NCBI GenBank assembly: GCA_051294375.1 | Contig: CM119270.1 | Coordinates: forward strand, 2,909,213 to 2,973,212 | Direction of reading: 5' to 3' | From: Paraspadella gotoi | Lineage: Eukaryota; Chaetognatha | Length of the DNA: 64,000 nucleotides | Shown here: one piece after another, positions 11,407 through 23,667 of the stretch | Layout of the letters: every line of letters starts with the position of its first letter | Position numbering within the stretch: position 1 is the first letter of the stretch | The notes under the pieces: generated by a model | Told to the model about the DNA's origin: nothing | Seen by the model: the letters and a program-made list of their open reading frames with translations, nothing else | The model's database searches: none | Position numbers and translations under genes: made by a program

Positions 11407-12729
11407 NNNNNNNNNNTCCCTGCTTTCCCTTCCTTCCTCCCTTCCTCCTTTCCTCCCTTTTTCCCTGCTTTCCCTTNNNNNNNNNNNNNNNNNNNNNNNN
11501 NNNNNNNNNNNNNNNNNNNNNNNNNNNNNNNNNNNNNNNNNNNNNNNNNNNNNNNNNNNNNNNNNNNNNNNNNNNNNNNNNNNNNNNNNNNNNNNNNNNN
11601 NNNNNNNNNNNNNNNNNNNNNNNNNNNNNNNNNNNNNNNNNNNNNNNNNNNNNNNNNNNNNNNNNNTCCCTTCCTTCCTCCCTTTCTCCTTTTTCCTCCC
11701 TTTTTAATCTCGACTTATCGCGAACGTGTTTGCCTCCCAAGGTGAGCGGGTGGACGAAAAGGGAAGCGTNNNNNNNNNNNNNNNNNNNNNNNNNNNNNNN
11801 NNNNNNNNNNNNNNNNNNNNNNNNNNNNNNNNNNNNNNNNNNNNNNNNNNNNNNNNNNNNNNNNNNNNNNNNNNNNNNNNNNNNNNNNNNNNNNNNNNNN
11901 NNNNNNNNNNNNNNNNNNNNNNNNNNNNNNNNNNNNNNNNNNNNNNNNNNNNNNNNNNNNNNNNNNNNNNNNNNNNNNNNNNNNNNNNNNNNNNNNNNNN
12001 NNNNNNNNNNNNNNNNNNNNNNNNNNNNNNNNNNNNNNNNNNNNNNNNNNNNNNNNNNNNNNNNNNNNNNNNNNNNNNNNNNNNNNNNNNNNNNNNNNNN
12101 NNNNNNNNNNNNNNNNNNNNNNNNNNNNNNNNNNNNNNNNNNNNNNNNNNNNNNNNNNNNNNNNNNNNNNNNNNNNNNNNNNNNNNNNNNNNNNNNNNNN
12201 NNNNNNNNNNNNNNNNNNNNNNNNNNNNNNNNNNNNNNNNNNNNNNNNNNNNNNNNNNNNNNNNNNNNNNNNNNNNNNNNNNNNNNNNNNNNNNNNNNNN
12301 NNNNNNNNNNNNNNNNNNNNNNNNNNNNNNNNNNNNNNNNNNNNNNNNNNNNNNNNNNNNNNNNNNNNNNNNNNNNNNNNNNNNNNNNNNNNNNNNNNNN
12401 NNNNNNNNNNNNNNNNNNNNNNNNNNNNNNNNNNNNNNNNNNNNNNNNNNNNNNNNNNNNNNNNNNNNNNNNNNNNNNNNNNNNNNNNNNNNNNNNNNNN
12501 NNNNNNNNNNNNNNNNNNNNNNNNNNNNNNNNNNNNNNNNNNNNNNNNNNNNNNNNNNNNNNNNNNNNNNNNNNNNNNNNNNNNNNNNNNNNNNNNNNNN
12601 NNNNNNNNNNNNNNNNNNNNNNNNNNNNNNNNNNNNNNNNNNNNNNNNNNNNNNNNNNNNNNNNNNNNNNNNNNNNNNNNNNNNNNNNNNNNNNNNNNNN
12701 NNNNNNNNNNNNNNNNNNNNNNNNNNNNN
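11407..12729. other. gap-dominated region
   Basis: N at 11407-11416, 11477-11666 and 11770-12729, separated by CCCTTCCTT pyrimidine repeats (11417-11476 and 11667-11705) and a 60-bp unique stretch. The long frames across it are made of N. Confidence 0.9.
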
Positions 12730-12917
12730 TAAAGACGATGTCGCTAATGACAATGATGATGACGATGACGACGACGACAACGACGATGACGATGATAATT
12801 ATCCCCACTGATTCAGATTGGAACCGACTCCGTCTCACGAGAGACGTCACAGATTCCAACGTCACAATTTCCGGTGCCATCTGATCCTCGCGGCGAAGAT
12901 CGTCTTCATTGTCGTCG

Positions 12918-12959
<42 letters not shown>

Positions 12960-13085
12960 TTTATTGTCGTCGTCGACTGGTCGTCAATCAATCAGCTGTC
13001 AGTTGTCGTCGTCGTTCGTCGTCGTCCTCGTTGTCGTCGTCGTCGTTGTGGTCATCTTCTTGGTCGTTGTCGTTGTCGTCGTCGT
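12730..13085. repeat. GAC/GTC trinucleotide repeats
   Basis: GAC/GAT units at about 12733-12800, then GTC units at 12911-12965 and 13005-13085. The opposite orientation of the two arrays could form a hairpin. All frames are homopolymeric. Confidence 0.85.
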
Positions 13086-13173
13086 AGTCAATGTATTTCT
13101 TTCTCTTTTGCGACATTGACTAAGGCTGAGTAGAGATTGAGGAAAAGCGTTACTCTCTTCCTCCTCCTCCTCT

Positions 13174-13210
<37 letters not shown>

Positions 13211-13240
13211 TCTCCTCCTCTGAAGGACACAAAATCCCGA
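13086..13240. repeat. (CCT)n trinucleotide repeat
   Basis: TCC/TTC array at about 13154-13220. Confidence 0.85.
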
Positions 13241-13710
13241 GTTCGTGTGGGACGACGAGCGAATGACTCGCCGGGTGTCATTTAGTCCGTGTCACGGTTT
13301 GACACGGCCGTTTCACGATTTGACACGGCCCGTGTCACACTTCCGTCACTATTTCCTTCACGCAGCGCGTACAACCCGGTCGGTCGGTCGGTCACGCTTT
13401 AAATTTTCCCCGCGTCTCGTGCTGTCATTTCGTCATAAACGAAACCAAGCGAATCTCATCGTCTGTCACGCTCTGTCACGCTCTGTCACGCGGCGTGTCA
13501 AGTGACCCGATCACGTGATCATAGTGAGCTCTCACCCCCTTCTCCATTCGTGAACAACGAGAGACGAGCGGCATTAGTGAAAAGAAAAGAAAAGAAAAGA
13601 AAATTATGAAAACCATGACAAAAAATGAGTTTGTGCGCGAGAGGGAGGTTAAGTGTGTCATTTCGGCTGCGAGCTGTTTCTGCGTGCTGACGGTCACGTG
13701 ACAGGTAAAC
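13241..13710. promoter_or_regulatory. possible regulatory segment rich in GTCACG / CACGTG
   Basis: Repeated gtcacg and tgacacgg words occur at 13270-13345 and 13463-13500, with tcggtcggtcggtcacg at about 13377. There is a perfect 12-bp palindrome gatcacgtgatc near 13511 and a second tcacgtga near 13694. CACGTG is the E-box core of bHLH-type factors (established). That this cluster regulates anything is inference, since no adjacent gene was found. Confidence 0.25.
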
Positions 13711-14097
13711 CGTTGTGAGAAAATATCCGCAGATTGGGTTGAGGACAGGTCACCTCATGGGATTCACCAAAATTACGCTCGTGGGAGTAACCCTCTCGGG
13801 AGCCTTTTTACCACATCTTAAAATTGTTAAAAATTTTAGAATATTTTTTTTTCTCTTTTTCCTTTCCTCTTTTCTTCCTTTGTTCTTTCTTTTTTCCTTT
13901 CCTCTTTTCTCCTTTCCTCCTTTTTTCCTTTTCTATTTTCTTTTCTTTTCCCCTCTTTTTTCTTTCCTAATTTTCTCTTCTCTTTTTCTGTTTTTTTTTC
14001 TTTTTTCCAAAGAAAAACTCGGATATGAAATTGAAAACGAAAAAGTAAAGAAAAAGTTTCGTTTGTTGTCGATTTAGTCTTCGGTTTCGAAGCGGAG
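13711..14097. other. non-coding, pyrimidine-rich
   Basis: TTTCC and TTTTC rich from about 13848 to 14005, with no exon signals. Confidence 0.5.
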
Positions 14098-14315
14098 ACC
14101 GACGACGACGACGACNNNNNNNNNNACGACGATAAATACGACGACGATGAAGACGAAGACGACGACAACGACGACTATCAAGACGAAGACGACAACGATT
14201 CCCACCATTAGGACAACGACGACGAAAACGACGAAGATGCCGACGACGAAGATGGCAACAAAGACGACAACGAAGATGAAAACGACGACGACGATGATGA
14301 CGATAACCTTCTATG
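14098..14315. repeat. imperfect GAC trinucleotide array
   Basis: About 200 bp of GAC/GAA/AAC/GAT triplets, interrupted by a 10-N gap at 14116-14125. Confidence 0.85.
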
Positions 14316-14580
14316 ATTTCTTCAGAAAAATAAAACGTAGATAATTTTACTTTTAATTAGTTAATGTAATTAATAAATAATCGAAGCATGCTTACGAATA
14401 AAACTCCCAACAACTACAGTATCAATTTCCCCCGAGAGAGAAATCGTTCTAACAGCATTTATCAAGCAAATGTTGCTTGGTGCTTGGTGCTTGGTGCTTG
14501 AGTCTGAGAACATCTGCGTCGTTTAAATGTAAGCGAGAGCGACATTCAAAGCAAACTGAACCTCCTTTTAAGTGTTCTGT
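14316..14580. other. non-coding DNA
   Basis: AT-rich. A ttgcttggtgcttggtgctt mini-repeat lies near 14473-14500. Confidence 0.4.
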
Positions 14581-14583
14581 CTG

Positions 14584-14651
<68 letters not shown>

Positions 14652-14690
14652 TTTTCCCCCTTTTTCTTCTTTTTCTTCTTTTTTTCTTTC
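14581..14690. repeat. (CTTT)n microsatellite
   Basis: About 17 CTTT units, then T/C-rich sequence. Confidence 0.95.
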
Positions 14691-15036
14691 ACTAATCGTA
14701 ATACGGGGTGAGCTTTTGTGTTGTAATGACTGGTCATTTGTGTGAAATATCTATGTGTATTACCCGCTATTAACACGAATGTACCTTACTAAGTCTTACT
14801 ATACATCAGCCACTCTTCTAGTATCTGTATGGATCATTGAGCATCCTCAAATGTTGTGAAAAGTCATTGCGAAATCTGGGTCAGCTGGAACAGAAGACCG
14901 CTCTCGGCGTAGGAGGTCGCGTCAGAGCAGCAGGCTGCGTCCGCTTCAGAAGCCGGAAAAAACAGCGTCCAGCAATTGTTGAAGCTGATTGAGGGACTAT
15001 TTTAGGATGGGTGAAATTTAGGCGCTTAATGGGGCG

Positions 15037-15038
<2 letters not shown>
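14691..15038. other. non-coding DNA
   Basis: No recognised feature. Confidence 0.4.
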
Positions 15039-15099
<61 letters not shown>

Positions 15100-15130
15100 A
15101 GGAGAGAGAGAGAGGGGGGGGAGAGAGAGC
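15039..15130. repeat. (GA)n microsatellite
   Basis: About 90 bp, with minor interruptions. Confidence 0.95.
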
Positions 15131-15249
15131 TCTTGGTAGATAACGAGGCTTTCGGTCAAACGTTTCGTCATACCACTCTGACTGAGATTATTTTGGGCGT
15201 TTTAAGAAAAAAATGACGAAAAGAGGGACAATAAGACAAAAGGGTCAAT

Positions 15250-15305
15250 AGGAAGGAGAGGAAGAAAGAAAGAAAGAAAGAAAGAAAAGAAAAGAAAGAA
15301 AAGAA

Positions 15306-15337
<32 letters not shown>

Positions 15338-15750
15338 AGAAGAAAGAAAGAAAGAAAAGAAAAGAAAAGAAAAGGAAAAGAAAAGAAAAGAAAAGAAAAG
15401 AAAAGAAAGAAGAAAGAAAGAAGAAAAGAAAAGAAAAGAAGAAAGAAAAGAAAAGAAAAGAAAAGAAAGGAAAAGAAAGGAAGGAAAGGAAAGGAAGGAA
15501 GGAAAGAGAAAGAGAAAGAAAAGAAAAGAAAAGAAAAGAAAAGAAAAAAAAAAAAAAGAAAGAAAAGAAAAGAAAAGAAATGAAAGAAAAGGAAAAGAGA
15601 AAGGAAAGGAAAGGAAAGGAAAGGAAAGGAAAAGGGAAAGGAAGGAAAAAAGGAAAAGAAAAGAAAAGAAAAGAAAAGAAAGAATGAAAAGAAAATAAAA
15701 AGAAAAGAAAAGAGAAAAGAAAAGAAAAGAAAAGAGAAAAGAATTAAAAA
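15250..15750. repeat. 500-bp polypurine tract (GAAA/GAAAA/GGAAA)
   Basis: Almost pure A and G on the + strand for about 500 bp, with shifting unit lengths (GAAA, GAAAA, GGAAA). Confidence 0.95.
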
Positions 15751-15916
15751 GCGAAATAATTATCTTCCGTAGGAATTATTTCTCGACTCAATCTCTACCT
15801 CACAAAAAAAAATGGTTGGAATAAAAACGAAATGAAATCATCTTCTATTTTGGAAAATTCTCTCTCAAGGATTTCGCTTCGTTCTAAATCGGATCAAATT
15901 TAATGAAATTCTAATG

Positions 15917-15984
<68 letters not shown>

Positions 15985-16130
15985 TGTATTTATTTAATCC
16001 TCATCTCTCCCCATTTTCTGTCCTCCCTATATCTCTCTCTCTCCCTCTTTCTCTCTCTCTCTCCTTTCCTCCTCTCTCTCTCTCCCTTTTTTCCTCTCTC
16101 TCTCCTTTCCTCCTCTTCTCTCCTCTCTCT
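15751..16130. repeat. AT-rich spacer and (CT)n
   Basis: Spacer, then CT repeat at 15921-15978 and degenerate CT/CCT to about 16130. Confidence 0.8.
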
Positions 16131-16897
16131 CCCATAACCAAAACCGAATTTCCAGTTTCGTCTTCGGTTTTTCTTTCTTCTTTTTGTTTTATTTTCACTT
16201 TTAGGACACCAATTCTTGTTCGCGAGATTCAATTATTTAAAAACCAGAACGGTAATTCCAATGTGTTGTGCCTTTTTTTCATTAAATACATTTTGATTAA
16301 AAAACAAAAGGAAGCGCTACCAGTCACTAAGATTCGAGGTTCTCACCGTCTGAGCAAAAAATAACAAAAGAGCAACCGAGGGAATATTACTTAAGTAATG
16401 AAAGTATTGAAAATGTAATGGGACAGACGGACCAACCGAAAAAGTTACTTATTGAATTGCTCGCGAGTTTCTCGCGCGCCACTAAAAAGAAAAAGAGGGA
16501 AAAAAATTCGTATTTATCTTCGAAAAAAAAATTCATTTTCCTTTTTTTTTTTTTTTAAATTTTATTTCTTCCCCATTTCTTCTTTTTTTTACCGACTTCC
16601 ATTTTTCACATTCTGCCATTTTGTTTGCCATTTTGTTTTTGTCTGAACCGCAGGTGCTTGCCACCCGAAGAGAAAATAAATGAATTCGGGTTCGTTTGAA
16701 TTTCTTTCTTTGAACAAATACGCGCGTTAATTGCGTTTTTTTGTGGGAGAATCGAGGGGGAGAGGAGGGGAGGGGAGTGAAAAAGGGGGAGAAATGAGAC
16801 GGAGGGAGATGGAACTATCTGTAGACAGACTGACAGGCAGAGGGATAGATTGACGTGCTGAGGAAAAGACAGAATGACAAAATGTAGATAGGAAAGC

Positions 16898-16904
<7 letters not shown>
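16131..16904. other. non-coding DNA
   Basis: No exon, RNA or element recognised. Homopolymer A/T and a gagggg-rich stretch near 16755. Confidence 0.4.

Positions 16905-16985
<81 letters not shown>
16905..16985. repeat. (GA)n microsatellite
   Basis: About 80 bp, uninterrupted. Confidence 0.95.
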
Positions 16986-16987
<2 letters not shown>

Positions 16988-17099
16988 TGGACAGCTGACT
17001 GACGGACTAAAATCCGCGTCAGACGTCCGTCCTGAATAATTTCCAATTAATGAGGAAGATAAAAAAAAAATAAAAAAGTTCCCACAAAAGTTCCCCATG

Positions 17100-17100
<1 letters not shown>

Positions 17101-17136
<36 letters not shown>
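17101..17136. repeat. (GTC)n trinucleotide repeat
   Basis: Twelve consecutive GTC-type units. Confidence 0.9.
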
Positions 17137-17138
<2 letters not shown>

Positions 17139-18204
17139 TGGGATTTCGTGAATTCTGAGAATTTGTGAATAAGTGTGAATCCGCAGGAGTCACGTGATTC
17201 GTGAACACGAAAATCCGGAGAGAAAATTATTCATGAAAAAGTATTTGAGAAGAGAGAAGACGTAAGATAACAAGTTTTTTTTCTTTTTCTAATCCTGAAA
17301 GTAGAATATTTATTTTCTTTTTTTGTTGTCAAGTTATCTTGAGATAAATACGCGAAAAAAAAAGATTAGATTAATTTTCACATGATTTTTTTATATATAT
17401 AAAAGACTAAAAAGTCTTTGGTTCTTCGTCAGTAACTATTGAATTATTTAAACTATCTTAAATTATCTTTTTTTTAATTCTGTATCAACTGCTTTGTTTT
17501 AAATTTTCCTCTCACTCACACAATTTTTCGTTGTCTTCATCACTCTTTGTCTCTAATTCCCTTCTGTTTCATCGACGAATTAAAGATGGCGCCAATGATC
17601 TAACAGGAATAAAAAAAAAGTATGGGCGTGGCCGTCGCTGTCAACGTCGCCAGCCAGAGGCGTCGCATCGCGTCTCCTTTGGCCCGGAGTCTGGATTTAA
17701 TCATTCGGTCGCTAATTAAACTCATTAAATTATGGCGCCGCTAAATGAATGACCTCTTCCCTATTTTAATCTAAGATCATTAATGACTAAGAAGCCTCGA
17801 ATTAAAACGGGACAAGCAAGAATGAAATCGTATTTTCCACGTTTTTAATGTTTTTCATGACGCAGCAAAACGCAACAATCAACTATCGCGCCTCCGATTA
17901 ATCGAATCTAAAAGATGGCGCTGCTAATCTCAGGCGCCGATCGCGCGTCGAGAAAGAGAAGGCGACGGGGGGGCGTGGCCAAGGGGAGGGGAGCGGCGTT
18001 GAGAAAGAATTTCTTGGTTGATTCTTCGCGGCGAATGACTTTCGCGCGTTCACAGATTACGAATCTCGTGAAAGCTTCTCACACTTTTCTCAGATTGATT
18101 TCCTCAATCATAACGAGATTTGGAAGAAAAACAGTTTTAGCTAAAAAGAAACAAAATCTTTGGACTGACAAACTTATCGTAAATTTATTTCTATTGCAAA
18201 CGAA
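17137..18204. promoter_or_regulatory. unannotated region with three ATGGCGC motifs
   Basis: aaagatggcgccaa near 17582, tatggcgccgct near 17730 and aaagatggcgctgct near 17912 all share ATGGCGC. AAGATGGCG is the core of the YY1-type motif in many animal promoters (established). A promoter here is inference. No linked exon was found in the kilobase around it. Confidence 0.2.
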
Positions 18205-18258
18205 CGACGACGACGACGACAACGACGACGACGATAACGACGACGATAACGATAACCG
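18205..18258. repeat. GAC/GAT trinucleotide repeat
   Basis: Short GAC/AAC/GAT array. Confidence 0.8.
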
Positions 18259-18307
18259 CGATGCACTTTTGGGTTTTCATTCTAAACCTTAATCTTTTAC
18301 TTTCCCC

Positions 18308-18375
18308 GCGTGCGGCGTCTGCGGCGTCTGCGGCGTCTGCGGCGTCTGCGGCGTCTGCGGCGTCTGCGGCGGGCG
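18308..18375. repeat. 9-bp GC-rich minisatellite (GCGGCGTCT)
   Basis: Six to seven near-perfect tandem copies of a 9-bp unit. Because 9 is a multiple of 3, every frame is open across it (for example Ala-Ala-Ser repeats). Confidence 0.9.
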
Positions 18376-18527
18376 ACTCTGGATTCTTTAAAAACCTTAT
18401 TTTCGACTCCATCCCGCTTTTCCCTTTTTTCCCTCCATCTCTTCATCTTTCACTCTTACAAACTCTCGTCTCTTCATTCGCCTCTCCCTCTTTCTTCATC
18501 TCTATCTCATCCTCCCCTCTCTCTCTT

Positions 18528-18583
<56 letters not shown>

Positions 18584-19621
18584 TCTCTCTTCATTTACTC
18601 TCTCACTCCCTCTCACTCTTCCCTCTCACTCGACTCTCTCTGTTGGTGTNNNNNNNNNNNNNNNNNNNNNNNNNNNNNNNNNNNNNNNNNNNNNNNNNNN
18701 NNNNNNNNNNNNNNNNNNNNNNNNNNNNNNNNNNNNNNNNNNNNNNNNNNNNNNNNNNNNNNNNNNNNNNNNNNNNNNNNNNNNNNNNNNNNNNNNNNNN
18801 NNNNNNNNNNNNNNNNNNNNNNNNNNNNNNNNNNNNNNNNNNNNNNNNNNNNNNNNNNNNNNNNNNNNNNNNNNNNNNNNNNNNNNNNNNNNNNNNNNNN
18901 NNNNNNNNNNNNNNNNNNNNNNNNNNNNNNNNNNNNNNNNNNNNNNNNNNNNNNNNNNNNNNNNNNNNNNNNNNNNNNNNNNNNNNNNNNNNNNNNNNNN
19001 NNNNNNNNNNNNNNNNNNNNNNNNNNNNNNNNNNNNNNNNNNNNNNNNNNNNNNNNNNNNNNNNNNNNNNNNNNNNNNNNNNNNNNNNNNNNNNNNNNNN
19101 NNNNNNNNNNNNNNNNNNNNNNNNNNNNNNNNNNNNNNNNNNNNNNNNNNNNNNNNNNNNNNNNNNNNNNNNNNNNNNNNNNNNNNNNNNNNNNNNNNNN
19201 NNNNNNNNNNNNNNNNNNNNNNNNNNNNNNNNNNNNNNNNNNNNNNNNNNNNNNNNNNNNNNNNNNNNNNNNNNNNNNNNNNNNNNNNNNNNNNNNNNNN
19301 NNNNNNNNNNNNNNNNNNNNNNNNNNNNNNNNNNNNNNNNNNNNNNNNNNNNNNNNNNNNNNNNNNNNNNNNNNNNNNNNNNNNNNNNNNNNNNNNNNNN
19401 NNNNNNNNNNNNNNNNNNNNNNNNNNNNNNNNNNNNNNNNNNNNNNNNNNNNNNNNNNNNNNNNNNNNNNNNNNNNNNNNNNNNNNNNNNNNNNNNNNNN
19501 NNNNNNNNNNNNNNNNNNNNNNNNNNNNNNNNNNNNNNNNNNNNNNNNNNNNNNNNNNNNNNNNNNNNNNNNNNNNNNNNNNNNNNNNNNNNNNNNNNNN
19601 NNNNNNNNNNNNNNNNNNNNN
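18376..19621. other. CT repeat and 972-N gap
   Basis: Pyrimidine-rich DNA with CT repeat at about 18530-18595, then N at 18650-19621. Confidence 0.9.
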
Positions 19622-19713
19622 CGACCAAAAGATTACGAAAACGACGATGTTCCGATTATTCTTAGAATTCGAAATACCGGACACTCAGATAATCGAATTA
19701 TTCTATAAATCTC

Positions 19714-19748
<35 letters not shown>

Positions 19749-20739
19749 AAAATTTAATCAAATCTTCCGGCAGAGACAGAGAGCGAGACATGAAGGGGCA
19801 CGTTCGAATTCGGAAGCCGACATAAGTCTGAGTCTCGACGGAGAGATGAGGAGAAAAAAACCAGAAATAAAATAGAAAGAAAGATAAAGTGAAAAATTAA
19901 GAAAAATAAAAAAAGAAAGAAAGAGTGAAAGAAAGAAAGAGTGAAAGAAAGAAATAGTAAAAGAGAAAGTCAAACCAGAGTCAAGAGGGAAATTGTATTT
20001 TTAAGACGCGAGAAAAATCCTTTTCGTTGACTCAACAATTCTGTTGGAAGACTTCCAACGAAAATATTCACTCNNNNNNNNNNNNNNNNNNNNNNNNNNN
20101 NNNNNNNNNNNNNNNNNNNNNNNNNNNNNNNNNNNNNNNNNNNNNNNNNNNNNNNNNNNNNNNNNNNNNNNNNNNNNNNNNNNNNNNNNNNNNNNNNNNN
20201 NNNNNNNNNNNNNNNNNNNNNNNNNNNNNNNNNNNNNNNNAGAGGTAATCTTGACTTGAATCTTCCTTTATTTTTCTGCTTCTCTTTCGGACAAAGAATT
20301 CGGCAACGATAATTTGTCCCTTTTCTTTAACCTTCGACGTCGTTATAGGCCTAACTTATATTATACATTTTTATATAAATAATTTAATTAATTCATTTAT
20401 TCATTCGTTAATCTATCGTTCCTTTTATTTAATAATTTATTCAATATATATATATCTGTTCATTTAACTCATTCCTCATTAATTTTTGTATTTATCTTAT
20501 TTTAAATTTTCTTCTGTCATACATTCATAAATTCATTCATTCGGCAAATTTATCAATTTATTGATTTATAACCTTCATTGATTCCGGTATTAACTAATAA
20601 ACACGTTCGTTGACTCGTTCGCTCATTCGCTCGTTCATTTGCTGAGAAAAACAGCAAAGAGACGAAGAAAAGAGAAAAACGAAGTCTATTAAGGAAAACT
20701 AATGACGAAGAAAACGAGGACTAAAGCAGAGAGAGAGAG
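19622..20739. other. non-coding, with 167-N gap
   Basis: CT repeat near 19713-19748, GAAA-rich 19870-19965, N at 20074-20240, then degenerate ATTCATTT / TCGTTCGC tetranucleotide sequence at 20390-20640. No gene. Confidence 0.5.
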
Positions 20740-22286
20740 NNNNNNNNNNNNNNNNNNNNNNNNNNNNNNNNNNNNNNNNNNNNNNNNNNNNNNNNNNNNN
20801 NNNNNNNNNNNNNNNNNNNNNNNNNNNNNNNNNNNNNNNNNNNNNNNNNNNNNNNNNNNNNNNNNNNNNNNNNNNNNNNNAGAGACGGACGCAATAAAAA
20901 AAGGTATTCAGAGGTTATCCTTCGTAATAACGAGAGTTTTATTGGAAGACAGCCGTGTCCGGATAAAACGAAAATATGCCAAAGCGATCCGATGTCCGAT
21001 CATCGGTTGGGAAAATTCATCAGATGAAAAAAGAAAGTGGGGAATATTGGAANNNNNNNNNNNNNNNNNNNNNNNNNNNNNNNNNNNNNNNNNNNNNNNN
21101 NNNNNNNNNNNNNNNNNNNNNNNNNNNNNNNNNNNNNNNNNNNNNNNNNNNNNNNNNNNNNNNNNNNNNNNNNNNNNNNNNNNNNNNNNNNNNNNNNNNN
21201 NNNNNNNNNNNNNNNNNNNNNNNNNNNNNNNNNNNNNNNNNTTTCTCAACATATATTTTCTCTTTTCTTTCTTCGTTTGTTTCTTTTTGTGTCTCTTTGT
21301 AAAACCACAACCGAGATGGCATCTCTCTTCACCTTATTTATTTCCGAAAATTTCTTTGGATCACAAACGAGTTACGAAGGTATTTCTAACGCTTTTCCTC
21401 TTTTTCTCTCTCTTTTTTTTCCCTCCCTTTTCTTTATAACCCTTTCTTTTCTTTCTTCTCTCTTTCCTCTATCTATTTTCCTTTTCCTTTTTCCTCCCTT
21501 TTATGGGTTTTCCTCCTCGACTCTAACGCTGACCATATTGCTCATGAAAATCTCGCCTCATTGGATTTTACTTCTTCCTCTTTTTTTTCTTTCCTCCGAT
21601 CATTTTCTTCTTTTCTTTTCTTTTCCTCCACCCTTAATTCCCCTTCCTCCTTTTGTGTGAGACCTCGAGTTCCGGGAATCTTTATATCCGGGAATACTTT
21701 TCTCCAGTTCTCTTCTTTATTTCTTTCTTTCTTTCTTTCTTTTCTCTCTTTGTAAGTTTTCATTCTTGCCATGTTTTTTTTTCTTTCTTTATTTTTTTTC
21801 ATTTTTCTTTCTTTATTTTTTTTTTCATTTTTCTTTCTGTTCTTGTTTCTTTCTGTTCTTAGTTATTTCCTTCTTTCTTTTTTCTCTCTTTCTTTCTTTC
21901 TTTCTTGTTTTCTTTTTCTTTCTTTCTTTATTTATTTCTTTCATTTCTTCCTTTTTCCTACATATTTCCTCCTTTCTTTCCTCTTTTTCTCCTTTCCTCC
22001 TTTCTTTCTTTCTTTCTTTCTTTCTTTCCTCCTTTTCTNNNNNNNNNNNNNNNNNNNNNNNNNNNNNNNNNNNNNNNNNNNNNNNNNNNNNNNNNNNNNN
22101 NNNNNNNNNNNNNNNNNNNNNNNNNNNNNNNNNNNNNNNNNNNNNNNNNNNNNNNNNNNNNNNNNNNNNNNNNNNNNNNNNNNNNNNNNNNNNNNNNNNN
22201 NNNNNNNNNNNNNNNNNNNNNNNNNNNNNNNNNNNNNNNNNNNNNNNNNNNNNNNNNNNNNNNNNNNNNNNNNNNNNNNNNNNNNN
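20740..22286. other. CTTT-rich region with three gaps
   Basis: N at 20740-20880, 21053-21241 and 22039-22286. The rest is mostly TTTC/TTTCC pyrimidine repeat (21390-22038). Open frames here are Phe/Ser/Leu artefacts. Confidence 0.8.
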
Positions 22287-22829
22287 TTTTTTTTTTCATT
22301 TTCCTCGATCGATCGGGCGAGTCATGATTCATGGGCCGGAGATTGCGGTGGAGTTCTCTTCCGGGTTGGAGGGGGGCGTAGGAGAAAAGGAAGGGGGGGA
22401 GGGAAAAATAGGAAAAGGGTAAATGGAAAATGGAAAAGCAAAGTCGAAAATAAAAAAGAAAAAAGTAAAAAGAAAGAAGAAAGTATTAGGCTAAAATGAT
22501 GACTTTCCAAAAACAAAAGTTTTAAAATCATGAAAATACAATCTAGGCGGTCGTCTTTTTTTTTCTAAGTGGCGTTTAGAATTTTATTTTGTTTGTTATT
22601 TAAAAACAAACAATTTCTTTTAAAATAAACAGACGGGTTTTGTCTTAGGATTCATGAAAATACATACAAAAGTTTATGAAGTTTGTAAGTTTTATAGAAT
22701 AGGTAGAGAATGTAGATAGTTAGGCGACTTACCTACCTTAGCATTTCATTCTTTTTAATATTTTTTTTATTTTCAATGGTTTTTTTTTACCAGTAAACAA
22801 GATCGTCCAGATTCGCCCCTTCCGAGTAT
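22287..22829. other. AT-rich non-coding DNA
   Basis: No recognised feature. Confidence 0.4.
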
Positions 22830-23427
<598 letters not shown>

Positions 23428-23667
23428 TTCCTCTCATCTTCCAAATTCCAAAGGCCTCCCCTTCGTGGCCCTCTCCCCGCTGCTGCTGCTGGGCCTCTGC
23501 CCTGTCGGGCCTGGCACCGCAAAGAGCCCCGTGGAGTCGGCGTTGCGGCGCGGAGACGTCGTCACCATCGTGCGGCGCCTTTATCTTCGCACCGCGGAAG
23601 ACGAGGGAGAACCCTTGGCGTGGATGTTGGAGAAACCGGCGACGCTGCTCATGGAGGGAAAGATTTG
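23428..23667 (+). CDS. gene X, first visible exon
   Basis: Open from the gap to the donor GTGAGG at 23668. GC-rich. It contains the hydrophobic segment and then ALRRGDVVTIVRRLYLRTAE. The intron that follows is built of GACC/GACA tetranucleotides. Confidence 0.7.

Noticed and set aside
11243-12991. Very long open frames (up to 582 codons) on both strands
   Set aside because: They are made mostly of N, read as unknown residues, joined to microsatellite. There is no coding evidence.
13245-13505. 86-codon open frame
   Set aside because: Its apparent pattern comes from repeated gtcacg/tgacacgg words. No splice signals or start context.
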